DNA of 64,000 bases from Amphimedon queenslandica (GCF_000090795.2 NW_003546392.1:88173-152172); one strand, 5' to 3'. Counted from the stretch's first letter, positions 22,115 to 34,846 are shown. Notes: generated by a model not told the origin, from the letters alone. Made by a program: numbers and translations.

Positions 22115-23380
22115 ATGGCTACCAATGAGAAAGCAGTAATGAAAGAAGAGAAAGATCCTTCAAAACTGACAATAAAGAAAGAGCCAGATCAAGGAGAGAA
22201 CAAGAAAAGAAACAGAACTAGAGGGAAAGCTGTAAAGAATGACAAGTACATGTATAATGAATTAATAAATGAAATTATTATAACTACATGTATTTAGAAC
22301 TGAAATGAAACCAATCACTCAATACTTTCCTTTAAGAAGAAGTACAAGACGTGTTAAATCATTAATGGAAGTACGTACATGTTAGTGGGTGTGGTTTAGT
22401 TTCTACATGTACATGTAGGAAGAGAAGACGAGCGAAATTATAAGAAAACTTGAGCATAAAATAGAAGACGGACTCAAAGTAACTTAATATGTACATGTAA
22501 TGGAGGATTGGTAATGTAATACCTGAGGACTGAGATATCTGCTTGAGGTGAAGCTGAGGGCAGATATCAAGGGACTCAGGTATTACATTACTGATACTCA
22601 CCTCCAGACACACACACACACTGATCACTATACATTACATTCAATTACTGTATCTTTGTTGTAGGTAATAGAGACTGATGGGAAAGGTAGAGGTGTTGTA
22701 GCAACAAGAACGTTTCACAAAGACGAGTTGATTTGTGAGTACTCAGGAGAGCTGATATCATACAGAGAGGCAGTTCAAAGGGAACAGGAATACTCCAAAG
22801 ACTCGGGCATTGGCTGCTACATGTATTACTTTGAATTTCAATCTAAGAAACTGTGGTGAGTTGGGTTTGAGGGGGCCCCGGGGGTTCAATTTTGCCCCCT
22901 AATGTACCTTTACCTGTAATGGTATTGTTTGAAATTAAATAACAATGATTATATATAATTAATTTAGTTTGGTCGATGAAAGCTCCTATTAATTGATTCA
23001 ATTAGTACTAATATTCTAAAATAGTCTAAATTCCATTTACTTGCCAAATGTGGTCACTACCAATCACACTGTTTGTTCAACTCTGTTAACCTGATACACG
23101 TACTGGGTACTTCTTGTGTGAGTCAACACTATTGGATTCATTACCATATTTGGATATGTCATCTAGTGTTGATGCTACTACAGATAACAAGAGGATGGGA
23201 AGATTAGTCAACCATTCAAAAACTAAACCGAATGTCATTACGAAACTAATCCCAGTTGAAGATCATCCTTACCTGTGCCTAATGGCTGCCAGGACAGTTT
23301 CTCCTGGTGAAGAACTAGTCTATGATTATGGGGAAAGGAAGAAGGATATCATTAAACATCATCAATGGCTGACAAGCTAA
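22115..23380 (+). CDS. KMT5A: KMT5A / PR-Set7 (SETD8), histone H4 lysine-20 monomethyltransferase
   Basis: Exons 22115-22245, 22298-22370, 22419-22478, 22665-22855 and 23167-23380 join in phase to 222 residues. The N-terminus is Lys/Glu-rich. Exon 2 gives KPITQYFPLRRSTRR, aligned to human KLTDFYPVRRSSR, the PCNA-interacting degron. The SET domain follows: DGKGRGVVATRTF, GCYMYYF, MGRLVNHSK with the cofactor-binding NHS, and GEELVYDYGERKK. The C-terminal HHQWLTS matches human AHPWLKH. Family enzymes monomethylate H4K20 in S/G2 chromatin and are destroyed through CRL4-Cdt2 when bound to PCNA. The start was chosen at caaaATGGCT, since upstream codons in that frame lie in untranslated sequence. 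An inverted-repeat element sits in intron 3. Confidence 0.93.
22506..22630. mobile_element. Short inverted-repeat element (MITE-like), family A copy 2, in a KMT5A intron
   Basis: Core from gtaatgtaatacctgaggac through ctcaggtattacattactga differs from the copy at 2721-2852 by very few bases. The outer left arm is shorter here, and the right end has an expanded CA run. The close match implies recent spread. Confidence 0.7.
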
Positions 23381-23576
23381 ACTATATAAATTATATGAGA
23401 TAGGGTCATAGTACAAATTTTTATGAATACTACTGAAGTACTGATAGAGTATAACTTTTTTCTTTTGTTTTCAACCCACTTTGACACACTTGTGTATACT
23501 TTTAATATTATTATTATTATTATATTATTATTAATGAAAATTGGAAAAAATGACTAAAAACGAAGCAGTCGTTATT

Positions 23577-24684
23577 CTATAGTTCATTTTTTGATCTTCT
23601 ACTGTCAACTGGGCATTCCTTAGCTTCAGGTGGGCAGTTTGGAAACAGCTGGACTCGAGGACTCTCCAAGTGTTTCTCATGAACACATGCACAGCGCCAG
23701 CTCTTGGAACCAGGAGCAAAGTACCGCCGGGGGAGCCCCTCCCAGTCTCTCTCTATGCCACCACTAGATAATCAATGAATATTAATGAGATCACTAGATA
23801 ATCAATGAATATTAATGAGAGGATGTAACAACATCAATTATGGGACCCACAATAGCCTCAACACAATATCATGATTTATAATGCAGGTGGGTGAACCAGG
23901 CATTCTTCACGGAGTAATTGTTCAAAAAGTAATAATTTTTGAAAGGGCATACAATGCCCTGAACTATATATGATACATTATTTGTAATAATGATTACTAC
24001 AAAACAATAATGACTGTGTTAATAAATACTCTTATACCTTTTAGTTGAACATGAGACAGTTCCTCCAGTTGATTGTGTGAATCTCGAGTTACAAGGAGGA
24101 AACTCTCTCTCGTCTTCTTCCTTGTCTTTCTTGAGCTCTTTTCCTTTCTCCAGTCTCTTCAAGTATTTGTAATACGCTTTCGTTGGGTTGCCATTTCTAT
24201 CATAATATCTTCCGATGAGTTTACCAACAAATGTATAGTCCTTCTCATAGAACTGGACCCACCCATCAACATCTAGCAACTGTTCCGGTGTCAACTCCGT
24301 TGTATCATCCGTTAAACCATCGTCGTTAAATTCACCAGTGACAAACGCCTTGGTCCCGTCACACCCGGTGAAGAAGCTGTAGCCTCCCTCCGGACCATAG
24401 TGCCGCTCGCCTTTATCCACGTCATAGACACGTCCCATTATAGCCAGCCAGTATGGGCGTAAGGTGCCATTGACACTGCCGTGAACCGCTAGCTCATTCA
24501 GCGTCACTAGTCTGGTACCAGCCTTTGAATAGAGGGCGGGGGAGGTAAGGGGGTCGAATGGAGGATTGTAATATTCAACTTGGGGCTTGGAGTCATTTCC
24601 TTGAGTTTCTGTCTCTTTGCTTTCAATAGCAAGGAGGAAGCAAAATATCAGTAGGAGAGTGAGGGCCTTCCAATAGGACGCCAT
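23577..24684 (-). CDS. CYB5D2: Neuferricin (CYB5D2), secreted cytochrome b5-like heme-binding protein
   Basis: Two exons, 24684-24038 and 23763-23577, give 277 residues (human 264). MASYWKALTLLLIFCFLLAI is a clear signal peptide or anchor. The cytochrome-b5-like fold reads LVTLNELAVHG, YWLAIMGRVYDVDKGERHYG and GYSFFTGCDGTKAFVTGEF. The C-terminal family block has FPPCNSRFTQSTGG and, across the intron, SGGIERDWEGLPRRYFAPG, RCACVHE and NCPPEAKECP, matching human SGGVSRDWIGVPRQLYKPG and CVCV. The conserved cysteines of that block are kept. The ATG is at caaaATGGCG; a longer reading would start at a non-ATG codon. The family binds heme and has been linked to neuronal differentiation and steroid metabolism in vertebrates. 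Shares a 42-bp start-to-start gap with TRMT44. Confidence 0.9.
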
Positions 24685-24726
24685 TTTGAAATGCTGTGCC
24701 AATGCCACGCCTCTTTTGCAAATAAA
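24685..24726. promoter_or_regulatory. 42-bp gap between divergent start codons of CYB5D2 and TRMT44
   Basis: Both starts carry AAAATGGCG. The spacing is so short that 5'UTRs must be tiny or the transcripts overlap. A bidirectional promoter is inferred. Confidence 0.6.
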
Positions 24727-24885
24727 ATGGCGTCCCTTGAGTCAGAATGGAGGGAAGGAGAATGGGAGATTATCGGGGAGGGAGGGACTAAAGGAGACAT
24801 TAAAGGATTTCTGTCAGCCATTAACGTAAGGAATTTTTTTAGGAGGAGCACTTTGTCCTGTTAGTATTGTATTTAATTATAATTA

Positions 24886-24949
<64 letters not shown>

Positions 24950-25316
24950 TATTACTATTATTAAGGTGTGGATATACAGACCTCATGTCATTAATAAGAG
25001 AGTCTCTTGTGCTGTAGTTAGTTCATTAGCAGCTGCTCCTGGGGAGGAACAGAGGGTTAGATTAGAAAGAGAATTAGTAGCAAAATCAAGTAACCATGAC
25101 AACGGAAAAGACATTGTTTTAATTGGTATGACAGTATCAATTTTATTATTATTTATTTATTTTTATTTATTTATTTATTTATTTATTTAGATGAAATTGG
25201 TCATATTGTTACATTTATTCCTTCGCCTGCACATTTTTCTTATAAATTTCAATACGTTCCTGATGTGGGCGGAGTTAATGTAAAACTGGGCGGAGACACA
25301 TGTGGAAAGTCAGTAC

Positions 25317-25347
<31 letters not shown>

Positions 25348-28300
25348 GTTTGTTTATTTGTTTGTTTAGAATTATCCTATTAGTCACAGCGAGTGGTACT
25401 GATTGTGGTGTGGTCCATCCTAAGAGGGTGTGGCTTCAATCAGTTTTATTACCAAAGATCTGTCAGTGGGCGGAGTCTCCTTTGACCACACCTACCAGCA
25501 ATAATGAGGTAATATCAATGAAAAGGTACACGTCACTTTACAAAGAACTCAAGGAAAAATACGGACCTCCTTTGATTAAAGTAAGGTTTCTTTTAGTAAT
25601 TTATTAGTTGAAGCTCTTGTGGATAGGTTTGGCCTGAAACTACTGATCCTTATAAGTTTGTGTATGAAGACATCGCCATAGCAACCTACTTACTGGTAAT
25701 AAACACTTCAAGTAATATTCAACTCTAATTCTTCTCCCTCTCTCTCTCTCTCCCTCTCCCCCTCCCTCCCTCTCTCTCTAAGGTTCTATGGGAGGAAGAG
25801 AGAGGGTCCGCAGGGTCTAGTAGATTACAATCGTTTGTTGATCTTGGGTGTGGCAATGGCGTGTTAGTCTATATACTGTCAGCTGAAGGGGTACTTGGTA
25901 CATATTAATAAAATATGATTAATTAATTGTGTGACATATTAATAAAAATAATAATTAATGATAATTGTTTTATTTGATAGCACCAGGGCAAAGGTATTGA
26001 TGTCAGAGCTAGAAGGATATGGGAGCTCCTCCAACCCACAGCAACACTCGAGGTACTACCTTTCACCTCTCTCTACCCCTCGGCCATTTACCTTTCTCTC
26101 TTTCTCTCTCTCCCTTCCTTTAGGTAGCTGCTCTCATTCCCTCGGGGAGTACTCGTTTCTCTGAATTTGATTGGTTGATTGGTAACCATAGCGATGAGTT
26201 AACCCCCTGGATTCCGGTAATGGCCAGCAGGTAATTAGTTATTTATTGTTTCTATTAAATTGATAATAATAGTTAATTAGATTGTTGTAATTATTTATTA
26301 TCTTATCATTTATTATTATCCAATGTACATGTAGATCTTCAGCTACTACTAAGTTCTTTGTACTCCCGTGCTGTACCTTTGATTTTGATAAGAAGGTAAG
26401 CACACGTATATACATGTACATTATAATTATAAACTATTATTATAACTCACGATGTAATTGACTAATTGTAATGGTACTCTGGTACAATGGCACAATGGTA
26501 CAGTGGTATAATGGTTCAATGGTACAGTGGTATAATGGTTCAATCATGGTACGGGGGTATTGTTTGTTGGTGTCGGTTTCCTCCTGTTAATGAACATCAT
26601 GTACTTGTAATGTCCTACACTAGCTCTCCCCCGGCTCTCTCTTCCTCTAGCTGTTTCTTGGTAAACAATAATAGTTGTCATAATTATCATCCATGGCTGA
26701 TTAACTATTATTAATTATTATTACTGGAACTGAAAATGTTATTCTTATGCTGTTTATTAATCAATTTGGCTCAATCCTGTATATCTCCAGCTGCTTATTA
26801 TACATGTACAGTATAGCCTCTCTTAATGGACACTCTCTATAGCGTACACCTCCATTTAACGGACAGCACCTAGTGTACCAATTACATTCCTTACTGTATA
26901 AAATAACCTCCACATAAAGGACACCTTTGTATAACAGAGCCACAGTGTCCATTATAAAGAGGCTAGTCTGTACATGTACATGTATTTCTTTAGTACTCCC
27001 GGTCCAGCTGCCATAAGAGTCAGTACAGGTGTTATGTTGATTATATAAAGGAGGTCAGTTTTGCAATGGGTTTCAATGTAATGGAGGACACTATGAGGAT
27101 ACCCTCAAGCAAACGAGTTAGTATACAACAAACAAACAAACAAACAATCAATAATTATATTCTCTTGTATAGATATGTGTGATAGGTCAGAGCCGCCATT
27201 ATTCTCCTAAGGATGAGTCATCAGTGGAGAGGAGGAGGCAGGAGTTTATTCAGAGCAGGTGCACTAAACCAAGCCACACCCCTGACCCGCCCCTTAGCGA
27301 TGGTTGTCATGACGATAAGTGGTGTGATACCTTCAAGCCACGCCCATCAATAGAGCCGATTCGAAACTGCTCAACAATTGATCGCTCAATACAAGAGGAT
27401 ATTGTTACCATGGTAACAGACGCCATTTTGAAACAGACTCCAGGAGAATGTATTAGACTAAGAGACGGGAGGGAATGGAACAGAGGAGGTATGGGAATGA
27501 GACGAAAGAGGAGGTATGGGAATGAGACAAGAGAGAATGGAATGAAAGAGGTACATTTGTATGGGAATGAGTCTGTAATGAGTCTTTAATTATCATGGGG
27601 TTGTATTTATGACTACTAATTGGTAGTAGGAGGATACTCTTGTTGGTATTTGGTAGATGCACATTCCTCTTTTGTTTTGATCTTATTATGCCCAAATAAG
27701 GATATGTACATGTAGTTAGTTATACCTATCATGTTCATACAGTATAATGTAATTAAACCTCTTATTATGTAAATACTAATAGGTTAAATTGCTAACTATA
27801 TCCCTCCCTTTTTCTCTCAGGTTCATTATCAGTATCTGAAGCAGCTGCTACTGTTGGTCCCGTTAGGTTATCATTGTTAAAGAGAGAGTGTGGCGGATTG
27901 AACACATTACTTCGTAATCACTGTCAGATATTTCACGGTACACCTGCTAGGATATATTCCAAATATTTCTTTACTTTATACATGTACATGTACATGTACG
28001 TGTACATTACCAGCTGGAGTGAATTCCTTTTGTAATACAGTACCTGCCACACTGATATTAACCCTTCAACCCCACACATGCCTACCTTATGAATTATGTG
28101 CTAATTATCATTCTGATATGGTGTCATTATTTTTATTTATTTCATTTATTTGTGTTTATTTGTTTTTGTTTGCGTTATCCTAATTCAATTGTACCTTTAG
28201 TTTTGGGCATTTTCAGTTACACTTTAATTAACCTTTAATAACTACATATACATAATAACTACAATGTACATGTACACGTGTGTGTACCTTAAAATGGCCC

Positions 28301-29624
28301 TAACTTGAAAAATTGAAGTCGGAATCAGCTCAAACTTTCTACACAGCATAAGTACATCAATATGTATCAGAAAATGTAATAAAAATTTGGGGTGATTTCA
28401 GAGCCATTTTTTGGAAAAAACCATGGGCTATAATAGCCTTGGGTAAGACCATTTCCAAATTATACCCAATATTCAATACAACTAGTTCCTGATACAGGAC
28501 ATAGTGAAAGTGTGGCAATGCTACATGTATATGTTATTGTTGCAGATGTTCAAGTCATTCCAGTGTGTACTTTAGTAAGAGATGACTGTCATTCTTTTAC
28601 CATATACACCTGATATATGTACTCAACCAATTACTGCTACTCATCCTCCCTCTTCCCTAATATTCAAATAACAAGCAAACAGCTGCTCTATCCCTTTCAT
28701 CCCTCCCTCTCTCTCTCTCCTTTGAGCTTCTCTTTCTCTCCAGAGACTCTCCTAATCTAATGTCTTACTATCAACTTGTAGGCCCAACACAGTAATGCAA
28801 TCACCAGCCATCATACTGAAATGCCAACTCACTTCACTCACATACAATCATGTTAGCTCTAGAAGTAGAGACCAATCTAACTAAAAATGGTAGACTTAAG
28901 GAATCCTAGCCTACATGTATATACGAGAGACCAAAAGCTAAAAATTACAGATTTTAGGAGACACAGACCAAATATGGAAGACCAAAAGTCTCCTAAACTC
29001 CCTCTAGATCCAACAATGTCTGTACAGTAATTGATTAAGTGAAGAGTGTATTAATGCAGTTTGATATTAGTATTTGTAGTGTGTGTATTATAAATTATTA
29101 AATACAGTGGACAGTGTCTCAAACACTGCTACACTTATCAACTTGTTCCTTATTGAATTGACTCAATGCCACACAGTCACTATCAATGCCATTGTACACA
29201 AGGGGTCTTGTTCAATATCATCTAGGGGTCCGGTAATGTACATTTAGAGGGGGAGAAACATGTAATTATTGTTTAGTGTTTAACTGTTGATATTTGGGAC
29301 AATTATCCCAGGAATCAATACAATAAATTAATAATAAAGTAAATCCATTTTTTTTTCTTTTTCCCAGTACATAAAGGATCGATACAGCTCAGGGACTGGT
29401 CAAAAGGAGGCACTGAGCCCTTAGGTCCAGCTGCTAGTCGTAAGTCAAGACTATGGAAGGAGTCCCAGTCTGATAGGCTATACAACACTAAACTGTGTTG
29501 GTTCCATTCGTCCCACCCACAGGGCTGCCCCCTTAGAGAGGATGAGTGCTCTTATGCTCACGGGAAGGAGGAGCTAAAGGAGAGACCTCTAGGTTCCTAC
29601 AGGCATGAGTGTTTTGAAAAATAA
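24727..29624 (+). CDS. TRMT44: TRMT44, tRNA (uracil-2'-O)-methyltransferase, with C-terminal CCCH finger
   Basis: SAM-dependent enzyme that 2'-O-methylates U44 in tRNA-Ser. Exons read in order: MASLESEWREGEWEIIGEG, then KFQYVPDVGGVNVKLGG, EKYGPPLIK, and FVYEDIAIATYLL. Methyltransferase motif I is FVDLGCGNGVLVYILSAEG, followed by GIDVRARRIW, DWLIGNHSDELTPWIPVMA and FFVLPCCTFDFDKK. Then come YRCYVDYIKEVSFAMGF and MRIPSSKR with ICVIGQSR. The final exon (about 29370-29624) carries a zinc finger, CWFHSSHPQGC then CSYAHG, as in the vertebrate protein. Introns contain (TTA)n and (TTTA)n tracts, an inverted-repeat element (26812-26966) and, in the 1.4-kb last intron, one dispersed monomer. The AG-rich stretch after 27480 may extend or end the exon that begins at 27177; I take the donor at gtatgg. 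Confidence 0.9.
24882..24963 (+). repeat. (TTA)n microsatellite ending at a TRMT44 3' splice site
   Basis: About 25 TTA units run into ttattaag, which serves as the acceptor before GTGTGGATATACAG. Confidence 0.9.
26812..26966. mobile_element. Inverted-repeat element (MITE-like), family B copy 1, in a TRMT44 intron
   Basis: Starts tatagcctctcttaatggac and ends gtccattataaagaggcta, which are inverted copies of one another (about 22 bp). A copy with few differences lies at 53209-53366. No coding capacity; short open frames in it are chance. Confidence 0.75.
28285..28450 (+). repeat. Single monomer of the 178-bp family in the last TRMT44 intron
   Basis: cttgaaaaattgaagtcgga, ctacacagcataagtacatc and aaaccatgggctataatagc match the array at 4541-5815 in the same orientation. 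Confidence 0.9.
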
Positions 29625-30177
29625 TAATAACAATAATGATAATACACTTTTAAAATTTAAATGACTTAATGATATTCATTGCATACATTTGACGCATTTC
29701 CTCGCGTCTCTCTTAAAATCTCGCACTGAGTCACTCCACGGGCCACTGGAGAGATAGAGTGAGGCAGAGAGAAGCTCCTTTTCCTCCTGTTCCTAGTTTA
29801 GCAGCTCTCTCAGTCTCCTCTTCTTTCCTTCTCTTTGTTTGTGTTTAGTCGCCGTAGTCCAGTAATCCTGTCCCCCTCTCTTTCTTTCTTCAGTAGCTCT
29901 AGCATTAGCTATTATTATTTGTTTAGCCACTAGTCAGTAGTAGCTAGTCGATATTGTTTCTTCATCATTCTTCATTTACTGTACAAAAGGACAGTCTCTC
30001 TACAGAACAGGAACGCCATTCCCTAGCAACCAGCACGCAGGAACATCTCTGGAAGCAGCCAAGGAGACTTTAACCTACCGAACTACTCCACACAAGACTC
30101 ACTGTTATTACATAACCTACAGCAGAAGCAGCCCTTACTCACTATATAAATAGAGGAAGAAGAGAGACTACTACAGT
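29625..30177. other. Intergenic and Musashi promoter/5'UTR
   Basis: Between the TRMT44 stop and the Musashi start. CT-rich leader sequence from about 29760; no competing long frame. The leader has no obvious ATG-initiated frame of length. Confidence 0.5.
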
Positions 30178-31507
30178 ATGCCCGTTCCTTCAAAGTTGAA
30201 TTTGCGAGAGGCTCCTTGCGGGGACCTTGACGACAAGGAAAAGGTAGAAGCTGGAAGGAACAGGAGCGATGGATCTTCTTCTCCCTCGCCTCCGGATTCT
30301 CCTCCAGTAGCTAGTGAGGACTCAGCTCAACAGCAAACGTGAGTTAGGGAAGTACAATATGTATTTTATTGTCTTGTTTTCTAGTAAATTGTTCATCGGT
30401 GCTTTGAGTAACGATACTTCTGAAGGTAAGCAGCTGCCATGTCTCAATTTTAAAAGAAGACCTATTCTATTTCTCATTATTTATCAGCTTTGAAAGACTT
30501 CGAAAGTATCTAAATACTTTATTTATTTCTTTCTTTTTTTAGAAACCCTGGAGGCATATTTTAAGAAGTTTGGCGTGATTTTAGAATGCACGATAATGAA
30601 AGATGGAACTGGTAAATCTCGGTAAGTGGGGAAGGAGGAGGTAGTCATGACCATACACACATGACAGCTACTGGCTCAGTTGTTATAGCCAAGTACAGCT
30701 TAGACTGCTAGTTTTACTCTACACATCTTTCACTCTCTCTCTCTCCCCCTCTCTCTCTCAGTGGTTTTGGATTCATAACATTCAAAGATGCCAACAGTAT
30801 CCAGTGTATCTTGGAGGCACATGCTGAGTCACCAATCATTATTGATGACAAAATGGTGAGTTGTTGTTGTTGCTAATGTCAATGGATACTGTTAACAGAT
30901 TTTAACATCACAAGTACATGTTCTTTAACCTTCTCTTCCTCCTCTCTCTCTCTCCTTCTCTCTCTATTTATTTTGTTTATAAATTTGATGCATCAGTGTT
31001 TATATCTTCCCTTTATAATGACTTTCATTCACTTTCACTGTCTGTACATGTACATACATGTACATGTACACCTTACCCTCTCCCTAAACCATGTACATGT
31101 ACATGTACATGTACACTGTACATACTGTAAGTATAATTGAATGTATCCTCTATAGACGCCTTTATTATAATGAAGACACCTCTTTATAAGCCTCTCTGTA
31201 GTATGGTAGCTAAAGGTGTCCTTAGTAAAGATGTTATACATGTACTGTATGTTAGTTTAATGGCTTGTGTTTGTAGAGAGAGAGGTGTGTTGCTTATGTT
31301 TGTACTGCTGGGGTATTTGTCCCTCTCTCTCTCTCTTCCTCTTGTGTGTCCTCTTCGTTAGTATCTATCATCACTGTTATTATTTATTGTTTATTTATCT
31401 TTTCTCTTATTTATAAATGCTAATTACATATACTGTACATGTATCCATAGACTTGGTTCATTGGCTGATATTATGATATTATTGGCAGATCTTGACTCAA
31501 TATTTTC

Positions 31508-31547
<40 letters not shown>

Positions 31548-32023
31548 CTTCTCTCTCTTAGATTGATCCTAAGCCAGCTGTTCCAAAGAGAGGCAACAAG
31601 CCAACCCCAGCATCTCAAGTGAGAAGAGAAGGATTACATGTACACACATCATGAGCCCTGAGAGTGTACACACATACTTGTACTTGTAGAGATGTAGTAG
31701 AGTTATTGTAATCATTGATTAGACTCGGTCACTATAACCTTCTATTAGGAGACAATTTACATGTACCTGGGAATACATATGAATTACCCTCTGTGGTAGT
31801 AATGTTGCTATTTTAAACTTTGAGTGGTTTTGTGGCGGGTACTATTACAAGGTCCAGCTGATTATTGTTTGCACTGCTACACTATATACCAGCATCATAC
31901 AGTAGTATTGCTGTAGTTCTGAGAGGACAAGCTAGTAAACCAATTCTATCTGTCTTCTTAATTCTAGTACATTTACTGTAACTTAGAGTACACATCAGCA
32001 TAAGAATGATTAAAATGCTTTTA

Positions 32024-32072
<49 letters not shown>

Positions 32073-34158
32073 CCCTGGAATAGTTGTGATAAGCAGTGAT
32101 TACTCATCCATACCATGACAATCTCACTCCATGTCTCCTCTCCTTTGGTATTTGAATGTTTGAACAGTCCTTGAATATTACTAGCTATGAATATCATTAT
32201 AAGCCCAATGGGTGTGGTCTAACATTATTCACTCCTTCATATCAGATTACAAACAGTTATTGGATGAGGTCTGGTAGCAGCTCCTTATTTGGTTACATAA
32301 TAGAATTGGAACTATGTATATGTGATGAGGGTACATACCTGTGGAGGAGGAAAGGGAAAGAGGGAGAGAGAGGGGGGGAGAAGGAGGTTCGATCACTATA
32401 TGCAGTACATGTACTTGTAACAAGAGTTAAGGTGCACATTATGATTTAAACGTTCTTTTTTCTTTTTTAGATTCGTAGAATATTTGTTGGCGGTTTAAGT
32501 TCTGACACTGATGAAGATGACATGAAAGAATTCTTTGAAGTATTCGGACCAGTAAGTTATTAATAGTTATTAATAGTTATAACTAATTATTAGTATGGAT
32601 TTAAAAGTATTTCTGAGGTGTAATAATAATTAATTGTGTTTATTGGATCTGTTAATTATCATTATTTTAAAGTGTCGTAATAACCTTTTGTTAATACTTT
32701 GTGCATTTTAGGATGTGTCTATTTTATTAGTTCATTGTGTAGAAGTAGAGTATAGATATTCTTGTCTCCTTAGGTTGAAGAGGTTCAGTTGATGTACGAT
32801 AAACATACTAACAGACACAGAGGTTAAGGGGAGGGAGAGGGAGAGAGAGAGGGAGGGAGAGAGGGGGAGGGAGATGTACAGTTACATGTACTTGTGCAGT
32901 TCCTGTTTAATTGGCTCCAACTTTTGATGTTTTCATTTGATATACTATCTTTCCTCTATCTATCCTTACATGTGTAGCTTCATTATTAGTGTTACCTGTA
33001 ACTCCAGTACATGTATACATGTACATGTAGTAAACATGAGATTAAATAAAGTTTATTTTTAATAAGGAAGTCTGAGTGTGTGTGTTGCCAAGTGTATAAT
33101 TATCCAGGGCTCAATCATTTCCTATCTGTCTCATTCCTATGTTTTCATTCCTATACTATATGTATTCTATTCCTATACTGCTCTTGTTCATGTTCTTTAG
33201 GTTTTGGGTTTGTTACATTTGAGAAGGTTGGACCAGCTGCTAAAGTTTGCAGTATCCAGTTTCATGACTTGAAGAAGAAGAGAGTGAGAGGAACACACCA
33301 TCTACTCTACTGTTATATACCTCTTCCTCCTCTTCCTTATTAGGTTGAGGTGAAGGTGGCTCAGACTAAAGAGGCTTTGGCTCATCAAGCTGATAAAGCT
33401 AGAGCAGCCGTTTCTTATAACCAGCACAACTATGGTAAACAACAACAACAACAATAAATAATAACATTTTCTTTCAGCTGCAGGTAGTCCAGCTGCCTTC
33501 AATTACTCACCTACTTACCCATCCTTCTTCCCTCACTATCCAATGGCCTATTATGGAGGTTACGGGTACCCCAGCGATCATCATTTGCCTTCTCCTCCAT
33601 TTTACCCCTCTGGTTATAACGGAGGCCCAATGCCTTTCTTTGTAAGAGGAGCAGGTGGAATCCCTGAACACTCACCGCCACTGCCTCTGTCATCACCAGA
33701 TTACCTTTCTGATCACTTTCAAGGTGAGAGAGAGAGAGAGCTAAGTCAAATGTCCACATTATTTTTGATATCTTCCTCTCAATAGGTTTGGCCATTATCA
33801 GTAATCCGTTCATGTCCCCAACTGGTTCCCCTCCCCACGGGTTCCCTGTGCCTCCTTCAAGTTACTTAAATGGCGGAAATGTGGTTGAAGGAAGCTACTC
33901 TCCACCTACTGGCCTCTCACCTAAGGACGCTGCCAACGGGTCACCAGTGAATGGATATACACAGGTACGCTGGTACATCTAATACACTGGTATACTGGTG
34001 GTACATGTACATTGGTATACTGGTACATGTACATTGGTATACTGGTGATACATGTATCAGTATAATGGTATGCAAGCTTCAAATTTTAGAAGTTTCATCC
34101 ATTTTAGGTTTCCAACTACCAGCCATCCCATTCGACTCAACAGCACTCCTCTGCTTGA
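30178..34158 (+). CDS. MSI: Musashi-family RNA-binding protein with two RRMs
   Basis: Cytoplasmic or nuclear mRNA-binding regulator. Exon 1 (30178-30338) encodes an acidic, Ser/Pro-rich head. RRM1 has RNP2 KLFIGAL and RNP1 SRGFGFITF, then a linker IDPKPAVPKRGNK. RRM2 has RNP2 RIFVGGL and RNP1 HRGFGFVTF, followed by KVCSIQFHDLKKKRVEVKVA. The NRHRGFGFVTFE and KVC-I-FH features favour Musashi over DAZAP1 or hnRNP A, though the IDPKP linker is shared with DAZAP1. The C-terminal part is Pro/Tyr/Gly-rich (YPMAYYGGYGYPS) and low complexity. The last exon gives VSNYQPSHSTQQHSSA and stops at 34156-34158. RRM exons are small and split inside the RNP motifs. Looks intact. Confidence 0.88.
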
Positions 34159-34293
34159 ACTAACACACAAAAATAATAATAATAAATGAATAAATAAATA
34201 AATAATAAAGGAATATCTTTCACTCTCTTTCTCTTTATCTCTTAAACTGAAAACAAAAAGACTTAAAAATGGCAGAGGCAAATAATTAAAGTG

Positions 34294-34370
<77 letters not shown>

Positions 34371-34422
34371 GATTGTGAAATTTTGGATTAAAAATGACTG
34401 TTATATTATTCAAAAACAATGG

Positions 34423-34476
<54 letters not shown>

Positions 34477-34846
34477 GTTATTATTATTATTAGGCCATCA
34501 ATTGATTTATTAATTATTAATTTATTTTTGTATACTTCCTTTCTGGACTAATAATGCGCATTTATTTTTAACCCCTTTGTAATTCATTAATAATAATGAT
34601 AATTAATTTAATTAATAATTATTATTTTATTGAAAACAATCAATGAAGCAATGACTAGCAATTTGCAAATGACAATCATTTTTTGGCCAAAAGTTGCTCT
34701 TGAAGCACCCACAGCTTTTATCACATTTTTGATACACAATGTCCCTACAATGTACATTGGAACTCAATAAAAGCCTTCCCTTATCATTTGTATCAATCAG
34801 TGTACATGTACATCTGGGGTTCAGTTTTACAACTGCTCCCGTATAC
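34159..34846. other. Intergenic: Musashi 3' region with two (ATT)n microsatellites
   Basis: Microsatellites at about 34289-34370 and 34423-34492, otherwise AT-rich. No gene. Ends at the left target duplication (34839-34846) of the hAT element. Confidence 0.7.

Noticed and set aside
34291-34551. Poly-isoleucine or poly-asparagine frames
   Set aside because: Translations of (ATT)n microsatellites.
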